A DNA stretch of 64,000 nt. Source: Flavobacterium agricola. GTDB taxonomy: Bacteria > Bacteroidota > Bacteroidia > Flavobacteriales > Flavobacteriaceae. The DNA lies in contig NZ_CP081495.1 in assembly GCF_025919725.1 (NCBI RefSeq), positions 1,302,001-1,366,000 of the forward strand, read 5' to 3'. The notes beneath the pieces are model-generated. The model saw nothing but the letters and a program-made list of their open reading frames with translations. It searched no databases and had not been told where the DNA came from. The translations under genes and the position numbers were made by a program. Below, one piece after another: positions 17,560 through 25,715 of the stretch (the stretch's first letter is position 1; every line of letters begins with the position of its first letter).

Positions 17560-18246
17560 TTAGTTTAATAAAGATTGAACAAGTTGCATAACTTGCTCGT
17601 ACTGTTCGTCTTTAGATAAGTTAGAATTATCTATTGCAATAGCATCTTCAGCTTTAATTAACGGAGAATCAGTGCGTGTAGAATCAATTAAATCACGTTC
17701 TTGCACGTTTTTTAAAACCTCATCATATGCAACGTCATCGCCTTTTGCAACAAGTTCTTCGTAGCGGCGTTTTGCGCGTGTTGCAGCATCAGCTGTCATA
17801 AACAACTTTAAATCAGCATCCGGAAAAACAACCGTACCAATATCGCGGCCGTCCATAACAATGCCTTTATCTTTGCCCATATTTTGCTGCTGTTCTACCA
17901 ACTTAGCCCGTACTTCAGAAATAGCAGCTATTTTGCTTACTTGGTTCGAAACTTCTAACGATCGAATTTGCTTTTCAACATTTTCACCGTTTAAATACAT
18001 TTCTGCAAATCCTAATGTTGGGTTGTACACAAATTTAAGCTGTACATTAGGTAAGGCAGCAATTAAATCTTGTTTTAACAACTGCTTGTCATTTACCCAA
18101 TTATTTTGCATGGCATACAAAGCAATTGCTCGGTACATAGCGCCCGTATCTACATAAACATACCCTAGCTGTTTTGCAATTTGCTTAGCTAAGGTGCTTT
18201 TTCCTGTTGATGAGAATCCGTCTAAAGCAATGGTAATTTTTTTCAA
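17560..18246 (-). CDS. cmk: Cytidylate kinase
   Basis: A 228-residue (d)CMP kinase that phosphorylates CMP and dCMP with ATP in the pyrimidine salvage and RNA-turnover pathway. The P-loop GFSSTGKST (about 10-18), YVDTGAMYRA, VMDGRDIGTVVFPDADLK and the C-terminal RDLIDSTRTDSPL nucleotide-binding segment are all present. Length is standard. It stands alone with a terminator behind it and a long upstream gap (see 18247-18514). Confidence 0.95.
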   Translation of the reverse strand: MKKITIALDGFSSTGKSTLAKQIAKQLGYVYVDTGAMYRAIALYAMQNNWVNDKQLLKQDLIAALPNVQLKFVYNPTLGFAEMYLNGENVEKQIRSLEVSNQVSKIAAISEVRAKLVEQQQNMGKDKGIVMDGRDIGTVVFPDADLKLFMTADAATRAKRRYEELVAKGDDVAYDEVLKNVQERDLIDSTRTDSPLIKAEDAIAIDNSNLSKDEQYEQVMQLVQSLLN

Positions 18247-18514
18247 AGTAACTTATTTTAGTAAAAAAGATACTATTTTCTGGCGCAGATTTTGTCTAAT
18301 ATAATGAATTTAAATTAGTTAAAAACGTAGTTTTATTGCAAAAAGTTATCAAATTTAACAATAAGATAAACAACAAAAATACGCAACCTTAAAAAGGTAA
18401 CGCTAAAAATAGTAATCAAAAGGCAAATGCCTTTGGCAAAATTACTTAAAAATATTGGTATTTAATTCAATTTCTAAGCGGATGCGAAGATAATTGTTAA
18501 TCTTGACAAAAAAT
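18247..18514. other. Gene-free stretch upstream of cmk
   Basis: No coding frame is apparent. On the minus strand TAATTTTG (18437-18444) with a TTG 23 bases further up (18468-18470) could be the cmk promoter, giving a leader of about 185 nt. The start of that leader holds two small hairpins (AAAGGCA/TGCCTTT near 18419-18434 and ACCTT/AAGGT near 18387-18398). A second -7-like element, TAAATTTG on the minus strand, lies at 18350-18357. Nothing else stands out. Confidence 0.4.
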
Positions 18515-18554
18515 AAAAAAAGGAGTTTTAAATACTTTCAAAACTCCTTTTTTA
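18515..18554 (-). terminator. Intrinsic terminator of lon
   Basis: AAAAAAAGGAGTTTT and AAAACTCCTTTTTT pair around a 10-nt loop, with a T-run on the minus strand 16 bases past the lon stop. Confidence 0.85.
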
Positions 18555-18570
18555 ATATTACGCTATGTAG

Positions 18571-21030
18571 TTAGCTAATTTTAAATTCTTTAGGATTAGC
18601 TACATCCTCATTAGTAACGGCAATTTTAATTACCTCATCCATTTTTGTAACGTAATGAAAGGTTAAACCTTCTAGATATTCTGTTTTAATTTCATCAATA
18701 TCTTTTTTATTATCGGCACATAAAATGATTTCGGTAATGCCCGAACGTTTAGCAGCTAATATTTTTTCTTTAATTCCGCCAACTGGTAAAACTTTACCAC
18801 GTAAAGTAATTTCACCCGTCATAGCCAAATTGGTTTTAACACGTTTTTGTGTTAAGGTAGAAATTAAAGAAGTTAACATTGTAATCCCAGCACTTGGTCC
18901 GTCTTTTGGTGTTGCACCTTCTGGCACGTGCATGTGAATGTTATATTTTTCAAAAACTTCAGGTTTAATATTGTATTCATCGGCATGTGCTTTAATATAT
19001 TCTAAAGCAATGGTTGCCGATTCTTTCATTACCGTACCTAAGTTTCCGGTAATAGATAATTGCCCTTTTCCTTTTGAAGCGATAGATTCGATAAACAAAA
19101 TATCTCCACCAACGCTGGTCCAAGCTAATCCGGTAACTACGCCGGCAACATCATTATTTTCGTATAAATCTTGTTCCAATTTTGGCGTACCTAAAATTTT
19201 AACAATATCGTCTGGTGTTAATGTACGGTTATAATCTTCTTTTAAAACAACAGATTTAGCTACATTTCTAACTACTGCTGCTAATTTTTTATCTAAACCA
19301 CGAACACCAGATTCTCGTGTATAACCGGTTACAATTTGTCCAATTTCTGGTTTTTCAATACGCAACTGCGTTTTAGTTAATCCGTGTTCTTTTAATTGTT
19401 TAGGAAACAAATGTTGAGAACCGATTTCAATTTTTTCTTCAATGGTATATCCTGACATATGAATTACTTCCATACGGTCACGTAATGCCGGCTGAATGGT
19501 TGACATATCGTTTGATGTTGCAATGAACATAACTTTAGATAAATCGTATCCCATTTCTAAGAAATTATCGTAGAAATCTGAATTTTGTTCTGGATCTAAA
19601 ACTTCTAATAAAGCAGAAGATGGATCACCGTTGTGAGAATGCGACAGCTTATCAATTTCATCTAAAACAATTACTGGATTAGATGTTCCTGCTTTTTTAA
19701 GCGATTGAATGATACGCCCTGGCATAGCACCGATGTAGGTTTTACGATGCCCACGTATTTCAGATTCATCACGTAAACCACCAAGTGAAATACGAATATA
19801 TTCACGTCCTAAAGCTTCTGCAATAGATTTTCCGATAGATGTTTTACCAACTCCTGGAGGTCCGTATAAACATAAAATTGGCGATTTCATGTCTTTACGT
19901 AATTTAAGCACAGCTAAATGCTCAATAATACGTTTTTTAACATCTTCTAAACCAAAATGTTCACGATCTAATATTTTTTGCGCTTTATCTAAATCAAATT
20001 TATCGCGAGAATATTTTTGCCACGGTAAATCTAAATACAATTCTAAATAATTGCGTTGCACTCCGTAATCAGGCGATTGCGGATTCATGCGTTGCAATTT
20101 GGCAATTTCTTTTTCAAAATGTTTCGCTACTTTTTCGCTCCACTTTTTGGTTAAAGATTTTGCCTTCATTTGTTCTATTTCTTGCTCATTAGAAACGCCA
20201 CCCAATTCGTCTTGAATGGTTTTCATTTGCTGATTCAAGTAATATTCTTTTTGTTGCTGATCTAATTCTACACGAACTTTGTTTTGAATATCGTTACGTA
20301 GTTGCAGTTTTTGCAACTCGGTATTCATGAAACGCAACAAATTAATGGCTTTATCTTGCAGGTTATTATTTTCTAACAACTGCTGCTTTTGACTAACGCT
20401 TATGGTAAGGTTAGAAGAAACAAAGTTGATTAAAAACGGATTGCTTTCAATATTTACAATAGCCGATGATAAATCGGTTGGAATGTTTCCGTTTTCTGAA
20501 ATGTATTTAACCGCTGTATCTTTTATAGCATCAACCGTGCTAACAAAAATTTCATCGTCAGCTGCTGGTCTTTCTTCAACCAAATCAATTACGGTTGCTT
20601 TTAAATACGGTTCGTTTTCAATAACCTCATCAACCTGAAAGCGTTTTTTACCTTGTAAAATAACCGTCATGTTGCCGTCTGGCATATTAATAACGCGTAA
20701 AATACGAGCTACGGTTCCTACTTTATAAATATCGTCAGCCCCCGGATTTTCGATCTTTTCATCAATTTGAGAAACTACACCAATATTTTTATCGTTGGCA
20801 TTGGCTTCTTTAATTAATGCAATTGATTTTTCTCGACCTGCCGTAATAGGAATTACTACTCCAGGAAAAAGCACCATATTGCGCAAAGGCAAAATGGCTA
20901 ATTCATTGGGTACAATTTCTTGATTCATTTCTTCTTCTTCTTCCGAAGTTAATAAAGGAATTAAATCTGAATCGGCATCAAGTTCTTGAAGTGACATGCT
21001 GTCAATTGTTATTATTTTATTTTTAGACAT
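18571..21030 (-). CDS. lon: ATP-dependent endopeptidase Lon
   Basis: An 819-residue Lon protease, the soluble quality-control AAA+ peptidase. The N-terminal LON substrate-binding domain starts at LAILPLRNMVLFPGVVIPIT; the ATPase has Walker A GPPGVGKTS and Walker B VIVLDEIDK; the C-terminal peptidase has the Ser-Lys dyad, PKDGPSAGITM (Ser near 713) and GGIKEKILAAKR (Lys near 754). All key residues are present. It is transcribed alone between its own terminator and an upstream gap of about 150 bases. Confidence 0.97.
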   Translation of the reverse strand: MSKNKIITIDSMSLQELDADSDLIPLLTSEEEEEMNQEIVPNELAILPLRNMVLFPGVVIPITAGREKSIALIKEANANDKNIGVVSQIDEKIENPGADDIYKVGTVARILRVINMPDGNMTVILQGKKRFQVDEVIENEPYLKATVIDLVEERPAADDEIFVSTVDAIKDTAVKYISENGNIPTDLSSAIVNIESNPFLINFVSSNLTISVSQKQQLLENNNLQDKAINLLRFMNTELQKLQLRNDIQNKVRVELDQQQKEYYLNQQMKTIQDELGGVSNEQEIEQMKAKSLTKKWSEKVAKHFEKEIAKLQRMNPQSPDYGVQRNYLELYLDLPWQKYSRDKFDLDKAQKILDREHFGLEDVKKRIIEHLAVLKLRKDMKSPILCLYGPPGVGKTSIGKSIAEALGREYIRISLGGLRDESEIRGHRKTYIGAMPGRIIQSLKKAGTSNPVIVLDEIDKLSHSHNGDPSSALLEVLDPEQNSDFYDNFLEMGYDLSKVMFIATSNDMSTIQPALRDRMEVIHMSGYTIEEKIEIGSQHLFPKQLKEHGLTKTQLRIEKPEIGQIVTGYTRESGVRGLDKKLAAVVRNVAKSVVLKEDYNRTLTPDDIVKILGTPKLEQDLYENNDVAGVVTGLAWTSVGGDILFIESIASKGKGQLSITGNLGTVMKESATIALEYIKAHADEYNIKPEVFEKYNIHMHVPEGATPKDGPSAGITMLTSLISTLTQKRVKTNLAMTGEITLRGKVLPVGGIKEKILAAKRSGITEIILCADNKKDIDEIKTEYLEGLTFHYVTKMDEVIKIAVTNEDVANPKEFKIS

Positions 21031-21183
21031 ATGTTTTTTTTAAGACATTTTGTCATTTACCTAAATTTTAGATAAATAACATTTGTTTTTAATTTACTGA
21101 CTGTGAGCGCATTTATAAACCTCGCAATCAAATTACCATGTAGTTTACTTAAATATGTCAATCTTTATGCCATATTTAAACTA

Positions 21184-21891
21184 CTAAAAATCGGATTGAT
21201 TTTGATACAGTTGATAAGAAACAATTCTGTAGGTTGTATTTTGGTTTTCATTAATAATGCTAACCGGCCCTACTCCGGGCTGAAACCAGATTTCGCGGTT
21301 CACAACATATTCTTTATCATTCCATAAATAGGTATAGGTATTTTTTACTTTAGTTACTTCAGTAAATACGTATCCCCCAACAGCTTCTAATACATATTTA
21401 TCAAGCACTTCTGACGTTGCGGTAACTTGAATTTGTTGAACAACATCTGGATAAGTAAGTTGAATGGTTGATGTTGTAGTTAATAAATCACCTATATTAC
21501 TACGTTCTATTGCAATTGGAATTGCAAATTCAGAAAACTGAACTTCTTGCTCGTTAACCCATTGCTTGGTAGCTACTATTTCTAAATAATAAACATTTTG
21601 ATCGGCGTATATATAAGTTACAGCGGAATCGGCAACAAAAAAAGGAGGCGTAAAAAACGGCATCAACCCGTTTACATAATAATGATTGGTTTGATTGGCT
21701 AAAAAAGAAGAATCTATAACAATTGTTTTGGGTATGGTATCTTTACCCAAGCTCCAGGTATTAAAATTTTCTAACGGCCATAAACTAACCGGAACCTCTG
21801 GCAAAGTTGGATTGGTATCAAAATCATTATTTGAGCAAGCCGAAAAACAAATTGCAACGACTAAAAGGAGTAAACCAACTATTTTTTTCAT
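21184..21891 (-). CDS. Hypothetical lipoprotein
   Basis: A 235-residue predicted lipoprotein: MKKIVGLLLLVVAICFSACS has a lipobox Cys at about residue 19. The rest is rich in beta-type residues and aromatic Tyr/Trp, with no motif I recognise. It probably sits in the outer or inner membrane facing the periplasm. The upstream UMF1 transporter gene ends 28 bases before it and is co-directional, so they may be co-transcribed. No function can be assigned. Confidence 0.65.
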   Translation of the reverse strand: MKKIVGLLLLVVAICFSACSNNDFDTNPTLPEVPVSLWPLENFNTWSLGKDTIPKTIVIDSSFLANQTNHYYVNGLMPFFTPPFFVADSAVTYIYADQNVYYLEIVATKQWVNEQEVQFSEFAIPIAIERSNIGDLLTTTSTIQLTYPDVVQQIQVTATSEVLDKYVLEAVGGYVFTEVTKVKNTYTYLWNDKEYVVNREIWFQPGVGPVSIINENQNTTYRIVSYQLYQNQSDF

Positions 21892-21919
21892 GTACTATTT
21901 ATTATACAAACGATTAGAT

Positions 21920-23251
21920 TTAATAATTATTAGCTTTTTGCCACTTTTTAACGCGCAACAGTAAATAAATACCTACGGCAAAGAAAACCATTAAAAAAAC
22001 AATAGCATTACGCATACTGCCTGTAATTTGATCTATAGCGCCATAAATTAGCATACCAATTACAATTCCAACTTTTTCGGTCACATCATAAAAACTAAAA
22101 AACGAGGTAGTATCTTGCGTATCTGGTAAAAACTTAGAATAAGTTGAACGTGATAACGATTGAATGCCTCCCATTACCAAACCAACAAATGCTGCCGTTA
22201 TGTAAAAATGCACAGGCAAGGTTACCCAATAAGCAACCAAACATATAACCAACCAAATGGTATTTATAAAAATTAGTGCTTTTACATTACCAACTTTAGC
22301 AGATAATTTTGCTGTTAAAACAGCTCCTACCACAGCAACAATCTGAATTAATAAAATACTTACAATTAATCCTACTGTTTTTTGCTCATCATTTGCCCAA
22401 GCAATTTCTTGTTCACCAAAATACGTAGCAACTAACATTACGGTTTGTACCGCCATGCTATATACAAAAAAAGCAACTAAATATTTTTTTAATACTGGTG
22501 TATGTTGCAAGCTTTTCCAAACTTTTTTTAGCTCAGTCACGCCAGACCAAACTACATTTTTAGTTACCTTACCTTTTGATGCAAAAACAGGTAAATATTT
22601 AAAGCTATATTGTGCAAAAACAATCCACCAAACTCCAACAGTAATAAAAGCAATTCGCATTCCTTTTTGCGCAGCTAATTGTGGGGTTGCTTCTTGTATG
22701 CCAAAAAAATCAGGTTTCATAACCATAACCAAATTAACCAACATAAGCAATACGCTACCAATGTAACCCATTGAATAACCTTTTGCGCTAACAGCATCTT
22801 GTTGTTCTGTAAAAGCAATATCGGGTAAGTACGAATTATAAAAAACTAAACTTCCCCAAAAACCAATTAATCCGCCATAATACAAAAACAAACTAAAATA
22901 AATATTTTCTAGGCTAAACCAATATAACCCCATGGTACACAATGCTCCAAACCAGCAAAAAAATTGCATAAAGCCTTTTTTACTTCCGGTAAAGTCAGCT
23001 ATTCCTGATAAAATAGGTGATAAAATAGCAACGGTTAAAAAAGCAAATGCGGTTACAAAAGATATTAGTGCAGTTGATTTAAAAGTAATTCCGTTCAAAT
23101 CAATATAATCAGATCCGTGCAGGCTAAAAAGCATACCGTAAAATATAGGAAAAATAGCTGATGCGATAACCAAGCTGTAAACCGAATTGGCCCAATCGTA
23201 AAACGCCCAAGCATTTAATAGTTTTTTTGATCCTTTAGGAAGATTTTGCAT
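21920..23251 (-). CDS. UMF1-family MFS transporter
   Basis: A 443-residue MFS transporter of the UMF1 (Atg22-like) group, with about 12 helices. The N-terminal signature LNAWAFYDWANSVYSLVIAS is characteristic, and MGGIQSLSRSTYSKFLPD lies in the second half. Fungal relatives export amino acids from the vacuole; bacterial substrates are unknown. It is co-directional with the hypothetical lipoprotein behind it. Confidence 0.85.
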   Translation of the reverse strand: MQNLPKGSKKLLNAWAFYDWANSVYSLVIASAIFPIFYGMLFSLHGSDYIDLNGITFKSTALISFVTAFAFLTVAILSPILSGIADFTGSKKGFMQFFCWFGALCTMGLYWFSLENIYFSLFLYYGGLIGFWGSLVFYNSYLPDIAFTEQQDAVSAKGYSMGYIGSVLLMLVNLVMVMKPDFFGIQEATPQLAAQKGMRIAFITVGVWWIVFAQYSFKYLPVFASKGKVTKNVVWSGVTELKKVWKSLQHTPVLKKYLVAFFVYSMAVQTVMLVATYFGEQEIAWANDEQKTVGLIVSILLIQIVAVVGAVLTAKLSAKVGNVKALIFINTIWLVICLVAYWVTLPVHFYITAAFVGLVMGGIQSLSRSTYSKFLPDTQDTTSFFSFYDVTEKVGIVIGMLIYGAIDQITGSMRNAIVFLMVFFAVGIYLLLRVKKWQKANNY

Positions 23252-23271
23252 GCTGTTTTTATTTAAATAAC

Positions 23272-23298
23272 AAAAGCTGCCTGAAATAGACAGCTTTT
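23272..23298 (-). terminator. Probable intrinsic terminator of the M48 peptidase gene
   Basis: AAAAGCTG and CAGCTTTT pair around an 11-nt loop. The following T-run on the minus strand is short (TTTTG), so termination may be weak. Confidence 0.5.
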
Positions 23299-23321
23299 AA
23301 AAGTAGAAATTTTATTTTGAT

Positions 23322-24137
23322 TTATTTAAAATTAACTCCAAATTTTGCAGCTTCTGCTTTTGCTTCTGGAATTAAGGCTTTAATATCGTTAATACGCGTT
23401 TCATTGCTTGGGTGCGTGCTCAAAAATTCAGGGGTTGAACCACCACCTTGCGCAGCCATTCTTTCCCAAAAAGGCACAGCTTCTTCTGGGTTATAACCTG
23501 CAATCGCCATTAAAGTTAATCCAATTCTATCCGCTTCAAGCTCATGTTTTCTACTAAAAGGCATCATACCGCCATATTCTGTTACGGCACCATAAGCAGT
23601 CATAGCAACTTGTTGTGTTACGGCACTTTTTTCGCCAACAGCCGCTTGCGTAATTGCCGATCCAGCTTGTTGTAATTTAGCCGCACTCATACGTTGTTGG
23701 CCGTGATTTGCCAATGCGTGAGCAACTTCGTGCCCCATAATAGTTGCAATTCCAGCATCTGTTTTTGCAACAGGCAAAATACCAGTATAAAAAACAATTT
23801 TACCACCCGGCATACACCAAGCATTTAATTCGTCCGACTGAACCAATGTATATTGCCATTGGTAATCTTTTAAATAATCAGCATATCCATTAGCAGTTAA
23901 CCATTTTTCAGAAGCTTCTTTAATTTTATTTCCAATATTTTCAACACGTTTTGCATCAGCAGTACCTTTTACCACTTTATTTTCGGCAATAAAATTAGAA
24001 TATTGTTGAAATGAAGATGGAAAAATTTCGCTATCGGGAACCAACGCCATGGTAGATTTACCCGTAAACGGATTGGTAGCACATGCAGCAAGTAACAAAG
24101 CCCCCGAGCAGCTTAATAATGTTGTTTTAATTTTCAT
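23322..24137 (-). CDS. M48-family metallopeptidase lipoprotein
   Basis: A 271-residue zinc peptidase anchored as a lipoprotein: MKIKTTLLSCSGALLLAACA has lipobox LAAC. The M48 motif HEVAHALANHG supplies both zinc His and the catalytic Glu, and HELEADRIG supplies the third ligand. It resembles M48B enzymes (LoiP/YggG), which cleave misfolded envelope proteins. The ATG at 24137 is preferred to a TTG at 24146. It is divergent from the hydrolase at 24262. Confidence 0.9.
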   Translation of the reverse strand: MKIKTTLLSCSGALLLAACATNPFTGKSTMALVPDSEIFPSSFQQYSNFIAENKVVKGTADAKRVENIGNKIKEASEKWLTANGYADYLKDYQWQYTLVQSDELNAWCMPGGKIVFYTGILPVAKTDAGIATIMGHEVAHALANHGQQRMSAAKLQQAGSAITQAAVGEKSAVTQQVAMTAYGAVTEYGGMMPFSRKHELEADRIGLTLMAIAGYNPEEAVPFWERMAAQGGGSTPEFLSTHPSNETRINDIKALIPEAKAEAAKFGVNFK

Positions 24138-24261
24138 AAGATTCAATGTATTTTAGAAGACTAAAATTAATACTTTTTTTTTAAATAATTTATTACAACG
24201 TTTCGTTTCTTCAAAATATATATTTAAGCTAAATTGCATGCATTCGGATAAATAAAAGAAC

Positions 24262-25128
24262 ATGACATCAGCAGAAAAAAATAAACAACCTTCTTTACAA
24301 ATACCCAAAGCTATTGTAACTACTGCAAAATTGTTAGAAAAAGTTGCTCCAAGTTTGCTTTTAAAATTTGCCTACAAGTTATTTATTACGCCAATTAATT
24401 ATCCTACGCCAGAGCGCGAAAAGGACATGATAAAAAATTCGGTTATAGAAACTTGTTATATTCCTGCATTTAAAAAAAAAGTTGCGGTTTATAAATACAA
24501 AAATCCGGATGCTTTAAAAAAGGTTTTATTGGTGCATGGTTGGTCTGGCCGTGGTACGCAATTATTTAGCATTGCTAAAGAAATGGCTAAATTGGGTTAT
24601 CAGGTAATTAGTTTTGATGGCCCGGCACACGGTAAATCTGAAGGTAAAAAAAGCACTATGAAAGAATTTATACAGACCATTCAGGAAGTAGATAAACAAT
24701 ACGGTCCGTTTGAATTTGTTATTGGCCATTCATTAGGTGCTATGGCTGTTGCAAACGCGCTTAACGAAGGTTTAGTTGTTAAAAAAGCTGTGCTTATTTC
24801 GGGCGGTGATATTGTTACCGATGTTATTGCAGATTTTGTTGATCATTTAAAAGTTGACACCAGCTACAACAAAAAATTACAAGATAAATTTGAAAAGGAA
24901 TATCAATTAAAAATGAACGATTATTCGGTTTCTGCTGTAGCAAAAAACATTACCATTCCGTGCTTAATTATTCATGACACAACCGATACCGATGTTAAGG
25001 TTGAAGCAGCGTACAACATCCATAAACATCTACCAGGCAGTGAATTGGTAATTACTGAAGGTTTAGGGCACCGTAAAATTTTGGGTGATAAAACAGTAAT
25101 TCAAAAAATAATTTCTTTTTTAAACTAG
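24262..25128 (+). CDS. Alpha/beta hydrolase
   Basis: A 288-residue alpha/beta-hydrolase, probably cytosolic. LLVHGWSGRG forms the oxyanion-hole region, GHSLGAMA carries the nucleophile Ser, HDTTDTDV the Asp, and GLGHRKIL the His of the triad. It most resembles serine aminopeptidase-like or lipase-type hydrolases; the substrate is unknown. It is followed ten bases later by msrB on the same strand, so the two are probably co-transcribed. Confidence 0.85.
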   Translation: MTSAEKNKQPSLQIPKAIVTTAKLLEKVAPSLLLKFAYKLFITPINYPTPEREKDMIKNSVIETCYIPAFKKKVAVYKYKNPDALKKVLLVHGWSGRGTQLFSIAKEMAKLGYQVISFDGPAHGKSEGKKSTMKEFIQTIQEVDKQYGPFEFVIGHSLGAMAVANALNEGLVVKKAVLISGGDIVTDVIADFVDHLKVDTSYNKKLQDKFEKEYQLKMNDYSVSAVAKNITIPCLIIHDTTDTDVKVEAAYNIHKHLPGSELVITEGLGHRKILGDKTVIQKIISFLN

Positions 25129-25138
25129 ATTGATACAT

Positions 25139-25531
25139 ATGAGTTTTCCGCTACAAAAAACAGAAGAAGAATGGTTGGCTATATTAGGACCAGAAAAATA
25201 TTATATTTTAAGACAAAAAGGCACGGAACGCCCGTTTACCGGACAATATAATTTACATTTTGATAAAGGAACTTATTGTTGTGCCGGATGTGGTGAACCT
25301 TTATTTGAATCTGATTCTAAATTTGATTCACATTGTGGTTGGCCAAGTTTTGATGATTCGATTCCGGGCAAAGTTCTTTATGAGCATGATTTTAGCCATG
25401 GCATGCAACGCATAGAAATTTTATGTGCCAATTGCGGCGGGCATTTAGGCCATGTTTTTAACGATGGTCCGCAAGAAACTACCGGAAAAAGATATTGTGT
25501 AAATTCGGCTTCAATAAATTTCTCTGAATAA
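25139..25531 (+). CDS. msrB: Peptide-methionine (R)-S-oxide reductase MsrB, cytosolic form
   Basis: A 130-residue stand-alone MsrB that reduces the R-epimer of methionine sulfoxide using thioredoxin. Zinc Cys pairs are in CCAGCGEPLF and CANCGGHLGHVFNDG; the catalytic Cys is in GKRYCVNSASINF. The ATG at 25139 is chosen over the TTG at 25130 that lies next to the hydrolase stop. A second MsrB and an MsrA are encoded at 62572-63777. Confidence 0.93.
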   Translation: MSFPLQKTEEEWLAILGPEKYYILRQKGTERPFTGQYNLHFDKGTYCCAGCGEPLFESDSKFDSHCGWPSFDDSIPGKVLYEHDFSHGMQRIEILCANCGGHLGHVFNDGPQETTGKRYCVNSASINFSE

Positions 25532-25540
25532 AAGCAAATA

Positions 25541-25572
25541 AAAAAGCTCATTCCGAAACCGAAATGAGCTTT
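25541..25572. terminator. Terminator between msrB and the sensor gene
   Basis: AAAGCTCATT and AATGAGCTTT pair around a loop containing CCGAAACCG. The A-run precedes it on the plus strand, so the T-run is on the minus strand and may stop transcripts from the convergent sensor gene. Confidence 0.65.
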
Positions 25573-25715
25573 AAAGATGTAACTTTAAATATTAATGCCC
25601 TAATATTTTATTACTTCTCCCTTATTCCCAGCACAAAATTAGGAAATAAAAACAGATTAAAAATGGCTAATTTGTAAACGCAATCATTTAAACGTTCAAA
25701 TAACTTAAATAAGGC